From assembly GCF_000165425.1 (NCBI RefSeq), contig NW_001799444.1, positions 186,001 to 250,000 of the forward strand: a stretch of 64,000 nt of DNA. The letters are read 5' to 3'. Shown here in pieces: positions 44,850-57,261 of this stretch. Made by a program: the position numbers and the translations under genes. This stretch comes from Paramecium tetraurelia (taxonomy: Eukaryota > Ciliophora > Oligohymenophorea > Peniculida > Parameciidae). Every line of letters begins with the position of its first letter. The stretch's first letter is position 1. The notes under the pieces were generated by a model. That model made no database searches, was not told where the DNA came from, and saw only the letters and a list, made by a program, of their open reading frames with translations.

Positions 44850-45835
44850 AAATAGGAATTATTATCATACTAATTATTACCAATCAAAAAAATTTATCTT
44901 GAATATAGAGATGAATTTAATTGAAGAATTTCATAAGAATTAACAGAATATCAAAAATACTTAACAAAGAATAAAATGCACAAATATTTAGATAATTAAG
45001 TGGAAGACTTGAATAAGATTAACATACTGGTTTAGATGATATGTTAAGAATTAATCATATAAATGAAAATCGTAAATGGATGATTAAATTCAAAGGAAAA
45101 AATCAAAATTTATGTTTACATTAACATTATTTTCAAAGCAGCTTAATAAACTTTTTAGTACGTTAATTGTCTAAATGAGTACAATTCAACAACCGAATAT
45201 ATCTCTATAAATTGATACTACATCATCTGATTTGTAGAATTTAGAATTTTTTAAGAAAATCTTTTTTGTTTTACTAAAATAGTTGGATCCATAATTAAGT
45301 AGAGTATAAAATTAATAAACAGCTCCTTACATAATGTCAGTAGAGTAATCTTGGATCCTTATGTTTTTTAAGCAGCCACATACATAAATATATATATCAT
45401 GGTAATAACATAGGCTCCAAATAAATATTAGTGATGAGAAGTAATGGAAATGAATTCGAAATGAAATAATCTATAACCAAAGGAAATTGAGCACTTTATG
45501 TATAAGATCCGTATGATAACTACCATGAATTAAAGGAAATCAAAAGATTAAATAATCAACCATTATTAAGATTATTAAAAATACAATTGTATATATATGC
45601 TTAGTAAATTCTTTTTTAATAATTCATTAGTTAGCTAAAATTATTGACTAATAAGCATACTCAAGTTGAAAAGATTGAAGTGACCAACACATCTAGAGGA
45701 TGGTAGATTGGAAATTGAATGGTTTGTTTTATAAGGTAGATCAAAAGTGAATTACATTAAATGGTTGTAGAGGCACTAACGATTGAGTTTTCAGATACTA
45801 ATGAATGTACAATTAAAACTCACATCCTTAAATGA
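44850..45835 (+). pseudogene. Decayed frame, unknown family
   Basis: Protein-like sequence continues for about 1 kb but changes frame at least twice and meets in-frame TGA at 44922, 45488 and 45716. Readable pieces are RISQELTEYQKYLTKNK, VEQSWILMFFKQPHTQIYIY, VMRSNGNEFEMKQSITKGN, LYVQDPYDNYHELKEIKRLN and EKIEVTNTSRGWQIGN. The pattern (QDPYD..HEL) faintly recalls PAP/25A-associated nucleotidyltransferases, but this is weak. The decay fits an inactivated gene; a badly understood exon structure is the alternative. The segment 44525-44849 in front has nothing recognisable. Confidence 0.4.
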
Positions 45836-45873
45836 ATGATATTATTTGTTTTATACTAAAATCTAATTTAATT

Positions 45874-46401
45874 ATGTTTTAGGGCAAACCCTCTAAGATC
45901 TTAACCCTTCTACTTATACATCAAAATAACTAGATTTTGTTAGCCATGAAAAAGAGAGGGTTTGGAATGGGCAAATACAATGGATTTGGAGGTAAAGTGG
46001 AAAAGAATGGAGAATCAATTTTTTAAGCAGCAATAAGGGAAACTTAAGAGGAAGGTTGTATTACTCCTACAGATGCATAGTTTATTGGGTATATCAAGAT
46101 GGATTATGACTGTGAAAAAGAAACACTCAAAGTACATATCTTCAAGGCCACTCAATTTGATGGAGAAGTTAAAGAGACCGAAGAAATGAAACCACAATGG
46201 TTCGATGTTGCAAAAATACCCTACAATTAAATGTGGATTGATGATTAATATTGGTTTCCATATATGCTTGAGAACAAATGTTTTTCTGGCTATTTGCAAT
46301 TTGAAGGACATGAGAAATTAATCTTATCAGAATTAAAAGAAGTTACAAATTAAGAGTTAATGAGCATTTCAGAGATGGAATCTGAAATAAGATTGTAATG
46401 A
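45874..46401 (+). CDS. Nudix hydrolase, MTH1/NUDT1-like
   Basis: 175 residues, no intron. The start MFQGKPSKILTLLLIHQNNQ leads into the MTH1 signature LLAMKKRGFGMGKYNGFGGK and the Nudix box GGKVEKNGESIFQAAIRETQ followed by EEGCI. Nudix enzymes hydrolyse nucleoside diphosphates linked to X; MTH1 cleans oxidised purine dNTPs such as 8-oxo-dGTP. WFDVAKIPYNQMW and the Trp/Phe-rich segment after it match the MTH1 substrate pocket (MWxDD..WFP). Two details differ from the consensus: one extra residue before the first Glu, and the final box reads EEGC instead of EExG. The metal-binding Glu residues are all present. The substrate is inferred from family resemblance. Confidence 0.9.
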
Positions 46402-46465
46402 TCAATTATATTTCGTCATTAATTAAAAATGTATAATCAAAGTTCTTGTGTTTACATACAGAAAA

Positions 46466-47595
46466 ATGCATAAATTAAATTATTAAATGAAGAAAACACT
46501 TACAAGATATTTAGTTGAAATACCAACACATGAATATTAAGATAAGAAGGTCTATTATGTTATCAAAGTAACCAATTTGGAGACTAATGATTACAAAGAA
46601 GTCAAAAAACGTTACTCTGAATTAGAATCCATCCACTATAAAATTTTGGACTGGATAAGCATATTCAAAATTAAAATCCCTTAGTTATAATTTCCAAAAA
46701 AAAAACTTCTTTTCAGCACTAATCTATCGGAAGAGAGTGTTATTAAGCGAGTATCTTATTTTATTATGCTAGAGGGCTGAATTATAATAATATTTTAATG
46801 ATGTTATCCAACATCCTGAATTACAAAGTTTAGGGTCCATCGAAGAATTCATACCAGTTACAAAAAACCGAAAACTTCCTGATCAGAATTAAATTACACA
46901 AGCAACTAATAATTAATGGTCAGAAATAGAAGCATTAAAAAAGTCTTACTTGGCCAAACATGAGAATCAAGTTTTTTCATTGCCTTTACAAAAACCATAA
47001 TAATAAATTAAGTATATTTCATCGATATCTTCAAATTAGATAACAATACACTTTTAAGTTTGGAGATCATGCATTCTATGATAATTCTGCTATTTATACC
47101 ATCGAAATTACTGATCATTATGCTAATAAGAGCTGGAAATTTAATTAAAGATATCAAGACTTGAAGGAAAATCATAGATAATTAAAAAAAATCAAAATTC
47201 CCTTTGAATTGCCAGAGTTTCCCCAAAAAAAGGTCATAAATTCCATGGATAATAGTGATTTAAAAGACAGAAAAACATAATTAGAAGTGTACCTCAACTC
47301 TATCTTTAAGTAAATTTAATAGTCTAAATCTTTAGATATCATGAATTAGTTTCCAGTAACCTTATGGTCTTCTTCATTGCCAAAAGCCAATTGGATGGCA
47401 ATGAAATAGGATGTAGATCAAAAGGGCCTTCATAAACAACCCTAGAAAATTCAAGTATAAAAAGCCAATCAAATATCTTGGATTAAAATGATGACTTTGA
47501 TCCCAAACAACCGAGAAAAATTACCTGTTGATGTTCTCCTACTTAATTTGTATATATAATAATTTTAACAGTAAAATAATTAAATATTCAAATGA
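46466..47595 (+). CDS. Protein with two PX domains
   Basis: 359 residues. Two PX-like units are visible. The first has YYVIKVTNLETNDYKEVKKR then YSELESIH and a Pro-rich IPQLQFPKKK loop. The second has AIYTIEITDHYANKSWKFNQ, RYQDLKENHRQLKK and IPFELPEFPQKK. PX domains bind phosphoinositides and target proteins to endosomal membranes. Introns of 22 and 28 nt give exactly 360 codons. Two in-phase ATGs exist, 46466 and 46487; the first is used here. The TGA (47593-47595) overlaps the ATG (47592-47594) of the next gene. A 22-nt intron near 47555 would move the stop still further into it. Confidence 0.8.
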
Positions 47596-49566
47596 GCTAC
47601 AATAGCAAAACTATTGATTTGATTCTCAAGGTTTAAGAACCAAATTAAAAGTAATTCACCTCTTTCCAATAATTCTTCAAAACTAATAACCCACCGCCAT
47701 TATTATTTGAAAAAAACATTACTCCAAAAAATGTCAAAGCATAACGTTCCTTCTCTAATAAAACATAAGATTCAATTAAGGAAACTAAAAGAAAAAGTCT
47801 TAGCCAACTTAAATATCCAGAATATAGGATGCTAAAAATATATGCTAGAATTAAGCCTGGAGAATGCTAACTTAACTTTGATAAGTAATCAATTCTTATT
47901 GAAACCAACTCTTATAATTTTGATAGAGTATTTGAATAATCTGCCACACAAGTATATTAATAAATAATCAAAGGTGGAAATTTTCGATGTAGTGGCAAAA
48001 CAAACAGTAGATGATTTTCTTCATAATATAAATGGATGCTTAATAGCATATGGACAGACTGGAAGCGGAAAAACGTTTACTATGTTTGGAGAATCGAATG
48101 ATCCTGGAATAGTTTTAAGAACATTCACACATTTGTTTAAAAGAAATTAAGAAACTATTTATGTTTCAATTCTTGAAATATATAAAGATCATGTTTATGA
48201 TCTTGTTTCTGGAGTTTAAGACTTGAAATTGAAAGAAGACTTGTAATTAGGTTTCTATGTTGACGGATTAAAAAAGATTGTAACAATTTAAATAATTTAA
48301 TTTAGAAAGTTGATAAATTAGAGAGTTGCACTGAATTACTCTAGATAGCTGAAGAAAATAGACATGTGGCTGAGACTAAATTGAATGCCTTGAGTAGTAG
48401 AAGTCATCTAATCTTGACCATTTAGATGGGAAGAGCTAAACTTCATTTAGTTGATTTGGCAGGGAGTGAAAAAGTTAATAAAACTGGGGCTATTGGTGAA
48501 ACACTCTAGGAAGCAAAGAAAATTAATTATTCATTATCTTGTCTGGGACATGTCATACAATGTTTATCATAGGGTTAGGATCATATTCCATATAGGGATT
48601 CTAAGCTTACTAAGTTATTGATGGATAGTCTACAGGCAGACTGCAGAACATCAATTGTAATATAATATATGAGATTTCTAGATTGTGGCGATATCACCTG
48701 AAAATAAAAATTAAGATGAAACTGTTTCATCTTTAAAATTTGCTTAGAGAGCTAGATTTATCAAAAAGGAAATCAGGATTGCCACATAGAAAAAAACATA
48801 CAGAGATTTAGAATTGGAAATTAGTTAACTCAAATAGGAATTATTGGAAACAAAATAGAGAATGAGCTAGACAAGTTCAGTTTCACATTTTCAATGTCGA
48901 TATATTACTGATTCTGAAATTCCTTGTTCTGACAGTTTAAGATTGACTTATAGAAGTTTGAACACTGAAAACAAGGAAAACTGTTTGCCCAATCTCAAAA
49001 TGCAAGAAAATAGTGCTTAATTAGAATTAGATAAAAAGATCAGTTAAATTCAGATAGAATTACAAGGATTAAATAAAGAGTAGAATTTAGATAATGTTAA
49101 AAAGCAACTTTCAAAAATAAATGAGTTAACTATTGAAATGAAGAAATCCTATAAACTCTTAGTTAGTACTCAAGGTTTGAATAACAATCATTTACAAATC
49201 CAAAGTTAATTTATAGAAACTTAATAAGAACAAAATAAACAGTTACAAAAAATTGCAGAGTAAATCTCAAATATGGACTCTAGCAAACCAAGTTTCAATA
49301 TTGCCATTAATAATATGATTAAGAATCTCTAGTAATAATAGAAATAAAACATTGAAGATATGCAAAGTAAATTAGAAAAAATGTATTATGATATTAAAAA
49401 AACTACCATTGCTTAAGACTATAATTTAAGTCATCTGGCATTAAAACTAGTTGCATCTCCTAATAGATAACAATAATACTAATAATAACAATATTAATAA
49501 ATAAAAAGATCGAAATCAAAAACAAGCATGAATCCTTCTGTAAAGTATTTGAAAAATAAAAAATGA
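47592..49566 (+). CDS. Kinesin-like motor protein with coiled-coil tail
   Basis: 633 residues. After a 90-residue N-terminal extension, the motor starts at LKIYARIKPGECQL. P-loop IAYGQTGSGKTFTMFG, switch I LSSRSHLILTI, switch II LVDLAGSEKVNKTGAIG, YRDSKLTKLLMDSL, and SSLKFAQRARFIKKE ends the motor. A Gln/Lys-rich coiled coil and a basic tail follow (KRSKSKTSMNPSVKYLKN). The motor is complete, so it should move on microtubules. The subfamily is unclear; loop lengths are short, as in several ciliate-specific kinesins. Introns of 22, 26 and 25 nt give exactly 634 codons. The ATG chosen overlaps the previous stop; a start at the in-frame Met at the beginning of the motor is possible. Confidence 0.9.
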
Positions 49567-49600
49567 TTATAATTAATCCATATATTATACTATATAAAGA

Positions 49601-50762
49601 TCATTTCATTTTTCCATTTGATTTGAGCTCTTTTCTGACAATTCTTGAAAATGGTCCAATATATCCATCAAATATGTATGCTAAAATTGCTAATGTGTAA
49701 TTTGTATGGTATGGCAATTAATCATAGAATTCAGGGGCGATTTTCTTAACTAGAGGTAATCTAGACCAAGGAATGTTTGGGAAATCATGATGTTCGGTAT
49801 GATATCCTAAATTTAAAATAAAAAAGTTGGCAATGCCGAGATAATTATATGTTTCTAATCTATTAATAAATTCGTAATGTTCTGTGATTAGGTGAGCAGC
49901 TAGAGGGTGTACACTATTTAATATTGATTAAATTAGTACCTTAATCCAAAATAGGTTGATAATATTAACCATCCCAAAGCTGATGGTCCTATGTACATAT
50001 ATATCAGTGTATTTGATACTATTATTGATACTAAGTTTAAGATTTCATATTTATTTGGCACCAATGGTCTGATAAACATTGGTCTAAGCGAATAGAATAA
50101 AGGCAAAAAAAGCATAAATAAAAATTTACGCAATGGTCCTTTGATATGATCTATCTCCCATTATGATGGCAAATCGGGATCTAGATCAGGCAAATTCATA
50201 AACGTGTGGTGATCTGAATGATATCTATTAAATAAAAATAAAAATATACCTTCCAAAAGTAATGGCAGATGGAACTCCCTATCCAAAATTCAAGAAGATG
50301 GCCATTAATTTATTGTATTACACACTCTCAAAGCACAAATAATGGGTAAAATCATGCATTAAAGCATGAAGAGCATGGCTTAAGACCGCTCCGATGCAGT
50401 AGGATGAGACTATATACAATAACCAATTTGTGGTTGCAAAGAAATTTAAACACCAAAATTGAGCCAGAACGATGCCAATCCCTAGCCATGCTGACATAAG
50501 GTCTGGACCAAAAAGAATTTTTATTTCTGGGTGTTTTTAGAGTATTTGTTTCCTTCTTTATGCATGGGGTTCCTCATGTCCTTGAAATATTGAATTATAT
50601 CATACCCATGATATGAAAATAAGTCTTATTTTTTTCAAAATTCGTTTTTGAAAAAATTGAGTCATTCGAGGAAGAAGAAATGTGTCCATTTTTCAGCACT
50701 TGTTCTTTAAGGAGCTCAGGCTCATTTGTATCTTCTAATAAGCCTTGTTTGTTAAGGAACAT
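49601..50762 (-). CDS. Sphingolipid delta(4)-desaturase (DES1/DEGS-like)
   Basis: 361 residues. The three histidine boxes of membrane desaturases are present: HALMHDFTH, RYHSDHHTF and GYHTEHHDFPNIPWSRLP. Additional signatures of the sphingolipid desaturase family are HEEPHAQRRKQILQKHPEIK near the N-terminus and VHPLAAHLITEHYEF before the last box. The enzyme uses a di-iron centre, cytochrome b5 and oxygen to introduce the delta-4 double bond of ceramide in the ER. Three to four hydrophobic segments are visible (FFATTNWLLYIVSSYCIGAV and others). An extra 50-residue N-terminal extension precedes the family start. Introns of 25, 25 and 26 nt give an exact frame of 362 codons. Confidence 0.94.
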
Positions 50763-51442
50763 TTTGAAATAAATTATTAATATGTATGAATTTTTTTAGA
50801 TTTCTGTTTTTGGTTTAATAATATTATAGCAGAATTTATTAAAATATTGCATTAAAAATAATAATACGTATTATTATTAGGAGAAAATTTTGGCTAAATA
50901 ACACTCAGAAGGTTAGAATTTTACTGTGTCTATTGTTCTTTTTGTTATTTTTAATATTGCCTTAATCTAGTAGGGAAGACAATTTACTTTTAATATTCCT
51001 TACATTCCTAGTTATTTTGCAAAATACATTCTTTAAAGCACTAAGTTTACATATAATAGATGAAATAAGTGTTGTTTTAGGTTGATAACCACAATTAAAT
51101 GATAATCAGCGTATGAAAAGCTAAAGGTTATACTTTCTTTAAATGTAACAAAATTCAAATAAAAATTATCAATTCATACTTGAATGATAAATATTTAAAA
51201 GGATCCTTTAAAGAATACGTAAGTAATAAAAATATAAAGGAAAACCTAATAAATTTTACAAAAGCTTTTTAAGGGACAAGTAGAACTTCATCAACATTCA
51301 ACCTTTGAGAAATAATTTATTTTAAATAAAAAAATTCCTTTTGTAAAAAAAGTCATTTTTTTAATATAAACAATTATTATATTAAAAGTATCTAAATTAA
51401 TATAATTTATGAATTGCGTTTCTAATTGAATTGATTATAATG
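50763..51442. other. Intergenic region with a perfect palindrome
   Basis: 680 nt upstream of the desaturase and downstream of the coiled-coil gene. It contains the 22-nt palindrome at 50857-50878 and otherwise AT-rich DNA with no gene-like frame. Confidence 0.5.
50857..50878. repeat. 22-nt perfect palindrome centred on TACGTA
   Basis: The two 11-nt halves are exact reverse complements, with centre TAC|GTA and ATT-type arms. It lies about 95 nt upstream of the desaturase ATG. It could be a binding site for a dimeric regulator, but simple AT repeats can form such palindromes by chance. Confidence 0.6.
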
Positions 51443-54053
51443 TCAAGCTTTTTAAGCAGTTGATAATAAACTTAATTTTTATTGAATTGACTTAATGTAA
51501 AGTGCGTCTACCTCTTATGCTTTTTCTACTGCTTTTAGCGGTTTGGTAGTCCAAGAAGCTTCTACTATCTAAAAAAATAAATAGTTAATTATACAGATTC
51601 CATGCTTTTAGTTTATTTTTCTAATCTATTTACTTAATCTGCCTTTTTTTTCAAGTAACTCTCTTGTTATGATGGTTCACCATAGGTTTTATCATCAATA
51701 TACTAAGATAATTAGATAATGGCTTACTTTTTTTTTAATTTTGTCAACCTTTTAATTATGCAAAGCCAATTTCTTTTTTCTTAATTCGTCTTTCTACTCT
51801 TCATCTAAATCATTTATGTTAACGACTTTTCTTGGTGTTTATTACTCAAGACCTTCTTCTCTCTTTCGTCTTTCTTCTTCTTTTCTTCTTTCTTCTTCCT
51901 TAATTTTCTCCTCCTTTTCTAATCTTTCTTTTTCCTTTCTTTCTTCTCTTTCTTTTTTAGCTTATTACAAAACTTCTTATAAATAATCATGTCTCTCAAG
52001 CTAAATAAATTAGAATAATTAGTACTGTTCCTAAGGTTTAGTTTTTAATAATTTTTGGAGTGGAAGTGATTTGAGGTAATTCTAACTTTTTCTTTTTCTA
52101 TTATTCTTGGAGTAATTTCAATTATTTTTCTCTCTCTTCTTTTTCTAATTCGAGAGCCTTTTAATGTAATTCTCTAAATTCTTTTAAATATTCCTTTCCT
52201 TTTTATTTGGCTAGGGTTTCTTCATATTCGTAATCAAATTCATCCTTTTTCTTCTTATCTTCTTCTTTCTATTTACTCAATATGATTGACTATTCAAGGT
52301 CCTTTTTAGCTTTCTCTTATAATTTTCTATATCTCTCCAATTCTTTTTCTTTAGTTTCTTTTTCTTTCTATTATCTTGCTTCTTCTTGTCTTTAGAATAT
52401 TTCAAACTCAGGTTCTTTTTCTTATTCTTTATCATTTTTTTTGACCATTCGAATGTATCTCTCAGGATGAATTGTTTTATCCCTTTAAACCATTAATTCT
52501 TCTTCTTTTTCTTTATCTTTTTGAATTTTAATGGTTTCTTTTACTTTCTTATCATAATCAACGATTTTTTATTTTTTTTCTTTTGCTTAATTAATTAAAG
52601 TCTCTTTGGGTATGATTGAAATATCATCAAGTGATTTATTAACTCTAGACTCTTATAATAACCAGAGCTTTGAATCAAAACTTGCATTAACATTTTAACT
52701 ATATTTACCAGCTTCTAAACCTAATTTTTCAAGGGCCTTCATTCTTTTTTCTTCATATTCTCTTTTTTTCATTTTAAGTTTCTTTAAATATTCTTTCATG
52801 TGATCCTCATATTCTTAATTATAAAATTCATTCTTTTCCATTTTCAATTTCCTTTCCAAATTCACAATTTCCTGTTATTTTTGTATTTTTTTATTAAACT
52901 TATCGAGTACCCTCATATACAATGGTTATTCAATTTCAATTTTTTTGGGTGGATGTATTAATTTACTATTGGGAGATGCACTTTTGGGTCTAATTTTTTT
53001 CTTTTTATCCTTTTTTTAACCCTCATTTTTGTATGGTTTCAATTAAACCTTAGGAATATCGACGGATGCAATTAATGATCTTTCTTTATTCATTTTAGAT
53101 AATTTGTCATTTAAACTCTTGAAATATTCATCTTCGATTTTATCCATTTTCTCAAGTCTTTGTTTCTATTTTGCTTTCAAATCTTCTATATTTTCTCGTA
53201 ATTTAGCATGTAACTGTTCTTTCAATTATTTCCTATATAATAATAAGGCTAATGATTACGTTTTGACAGCATCTTCTAATTTTTTCCTTTCTTCTTCTTC
53301 CTTCTCTCTCTTCTCTTTCTCACTCAATATTTTATTGGTTTTTTCTCTTCTTGTCTTGGCTTCATTTTGGATCTTCTAGACTGTCTCTTGGGCTTGTTGT
53401 TACTTGTTCAGATTCTCTTCTTGCATATACAATTTGAGAGTAGGTTAACTATAGGCACTATAGGCATTGTTGATTTTCTGGCTCTTGAGTGTTTTCAATT
53501 CAGTATCAACATTTTATAGTTTGGTTTACAATTGATCTTTTTCTTTTTCAACAATCAAGACTTTTTTATCCATCATATGTCCTTCGACATAGTTATATTT
53601 AGAATTCTTATAAAATATTAAGTTTCTTTTTTACTTCTAATTACAAGACTCCCTTGCGAATTGCATTAAGAATTTTATCTTCAACCCTTTCGGCATTTCT
53701 TAAAGAGAGCTAAGAATAGAATAAGGAATAACCTTTTGAGAGATGGAATCTTGCTTACTTTTGAGCGTTTCAAAATACTTATTTTAAAAGTCCATCATTG
53801 TTTGCTTCATCTTTTGGATGTGATCCTAAAGGTCATAAAATATTAAAATTACTATATCATTAGTGGCAGCTTTGACAGTTTCTTTTTTGGGTGAAGATGG
53901 CTGGACAGTTTTTGGTTATTGGATCGGCTGTTGTTGTTATGGTTGTTGTTATTTTTAATCAGTAGGTTTGCCAGTAGTTTTGGGAGGATCCTTGGCAGGA
54001 GGTTGTTGTTATGGCTATTATTTTGTAGGTGGTGCTACGGGATTTTATTTCAT
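51443..54053 (-). CDS. Long Lys/Glu-rich coiled-coil protein
   Basis: About 830 residues. The N-terminus is Pro/Gln-rich (MKQNPVAPPTKQQPQQQPPA). Helices around SLRNAERVEDKILNAIRKGV follow, and then very long charged coiled coil (ERKEKERLEKEEKIKEEERR, MKEYLKKLKMKKREYEEKRM) interrupted by a Ser/Pro segment (KKIRPKSASPNSKLIHPPKK). It ends KSIQQKLSLLSTAQKA. Several tiny introns (27, 23 and 26 nt near the ends) were seen; internal ones were not all placed. No enzymatic motif. This composition is typical of basal-body, axonemal or cortical structural proteins, but the role is not shown by the sequence. Confidence 0.8.
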
Positions 54054-54091
54054 TATTTATAAATATTAATTTGCACATTTTGCGTATAAAC

Positions 54092-54301
54092 TCAATAACA
54101 ATTCTTTGCAAATCGAGCATAAGTTTCATCAAGATTTCCTTTCATATTCTAATCAATAGCCCATTGTCTTTAACAAGCATCCGATGTAACAACACTTAGA
54201 CCGGCCTGAATCATCCAATGAATAGGCACCACCACTATCAGAAGTGTAAGAATTGTCATAATGAGAGTTTTGGTTTCTTTTATTTTGAGTTCGTAATACA
54301 T
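54092..54301 (-). CDS. Small single-pass membrane protein, 69 aa
   Basis: A 70-codon frame from ATG to TGA, too short for most ORF filters. It has a charged start (MYYELKIKETKTL), one strong hydrophobic helix (IMTILTLLIVVVPIHWMI), then a polar tail with two Cys (SDACQRQWAIDQNMKGNLDE ... FAKNCY). The frame also stays open upstream of the ATG. It sits between the carboxypeptidase and the coiled-coil gene on the same strand. No family is recognised. Composition and clean topology argue for a real gene rather than noise, but length limits certainty. Confidence 0.55.
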
Positions 54302-54388
54302 CTCTAACAAGTCCTCTTTGATAATGTACCTATTATTTTTATTAATTTGAATATATATATTTGTAATAATACTAAAAACTATAAAAAT

Positions 54389-55880
<1,492 letters not shown>

Positions 55881-56388
55881 ATTTTTAATTGTTTAATGAC
55901 TTACTTTATAATTAAGACATAAGAAATTATTCTAATAATATCATTATTCTAATTAAGTCATTTTACTTTTATAAATAAAGTGTATTACAATAACAAAAAT
56001 AAAGATGTTGATATTTAAGAATAAATCAATTACAAAGTAGATGTAATAATTATTGAAATTACAATACCAACAATTGAAAACATTTATTTGAAATTAATCA
56101 AACAATATTGTATAAATTAATCAAAACATACTAAAGGATAACCAAACTAATCATTGTTGTAACTTAAAATTATTTATCTACTTTTTTTTTTATTGATAAA
56201 AATCAATCAGCCTATCTATGTTAAGATAATTTAATAAAAATCCAAATACTTTTGTAGAAAATTCATAATTTACAAATACGTATTACATTAAATGGAAGAG
56301 AGATGTTTAAAATTAAATAATTTTAGAAAGGTAGAAGTAAAACTATGCATATTTGAAATAATTAAGTTAATAAAATGATCATCTATAC
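55881..56388. other. Intergenic region
   Basis: 508 nt of AT-rich spacer with no recognisable gene. It should contain the promoter of the carboxypeptidase gene. Confidence 0.5.
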
Positions 56389-57112
56389 TCATTTCTTATG
56401 CTTCTTTGACTTTTTTTCTTTTCTTCTACTTCTACTACGACTTTCTTCTTTTTTGACATCAGCCTCTTAAGCTCCTTTTATTTATTGTTGTTATAATGCA
56501 AGCTCTTTTAATCTCTTTTTCTCAGCTTTCTTCTATTCCTTTAATTAAATTAAACGCTCAGCCTTTCTCATTTCCCTTTCAACTTTTCTTTCTAATCTAG
56601 TTTTCTCTTCAGCATCAAAATCAAAAGCTGTGCCTGGCTTGAATTATTCTTTATCAATTCCAAAAGCATCTCCAATCTTTTTCTCCTACTCTTCCTTCTT
56701 TTAGGTTTTGATGTGAGTATCTGCAACATGACTAAAATATTAAAACACTTATTACTCTAATTGATATTCACCTTTATTTAACATGTCCTTCAATTTATCC
56801 TCCAATCTTTAAACTCTTTATTAAATTTCTTCTTCTGGCATTCCTCTTGCTTCTAATTCCTCTTATAATGTAATTTTCTTCAATTCAATGTCTCTCTTCA
56901 TTTCGTGTAAAATGATTTCTGGATTTGCCTTCTTTCTTGCTTATATAACATTTTCCTAAATTTTATTAAATAGTAATCTCTACTTTCATAGCCTTAATTT
57001 CTTTAAGAAACTCATCTTGCTTCCTTGTTGGTTTAATATGAGCTAGATTTTTTTATACGTATCCAGAGGTGCCACTACCTCTGGGAGTCATGAGACCAAT
57101 ATTATTGTACAT
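56389..57112 (-). CDS. CWC21: CWC21/SRRM2-like spliceosome protein
   Basis: 223 residues. The first 20 residues, MYNNIGLMTPRGSGTSGYVQ, are the hallmark of the Cwc21/SRRM2 (SRm300) N-terminus, which binds Prp8 in the catalytic spliceosome. The cwf21 helical domain follows (NPEIILHEMKRDIELKKITL, GMPEEEIQQRVQRLEDKLKD). The C-terminus is Lys/Glu coiled and ends in a short Ser/Arg-Lys tail (EESRSRSRKEKKSKKHKK), so it is yeast-like in size rather than the giant animal SRRM2. Two introns (28 and 24 nt) give exactly 224 codons. Confidence 0.93.
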
Positions 57113-57261
57113 AATTAATATGTAAATTAATTTAAGTAATATAATTTATTATCATCCAAGAATAAGAATATTCATATTTTTGATAAATTTGATTCCTGTA
57201 GATCACTGATTAATGTTTACATTTGTGATAAGTTTGGTTTAGATTTACAAAATTAAATATA

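Noticed and set aside
46466..49566. PX and kinesin genes as one fused PX-kinesin
   Set aside because: The frames differ and no GT-AG intron of suitable length links them, although the stop and start overlap.
53104..53379. Ser/Phe/Leu-rich plus-strand frame
   Set aside because: Antisense of the Lys/Glu coiled-coil gene on the minus strand.
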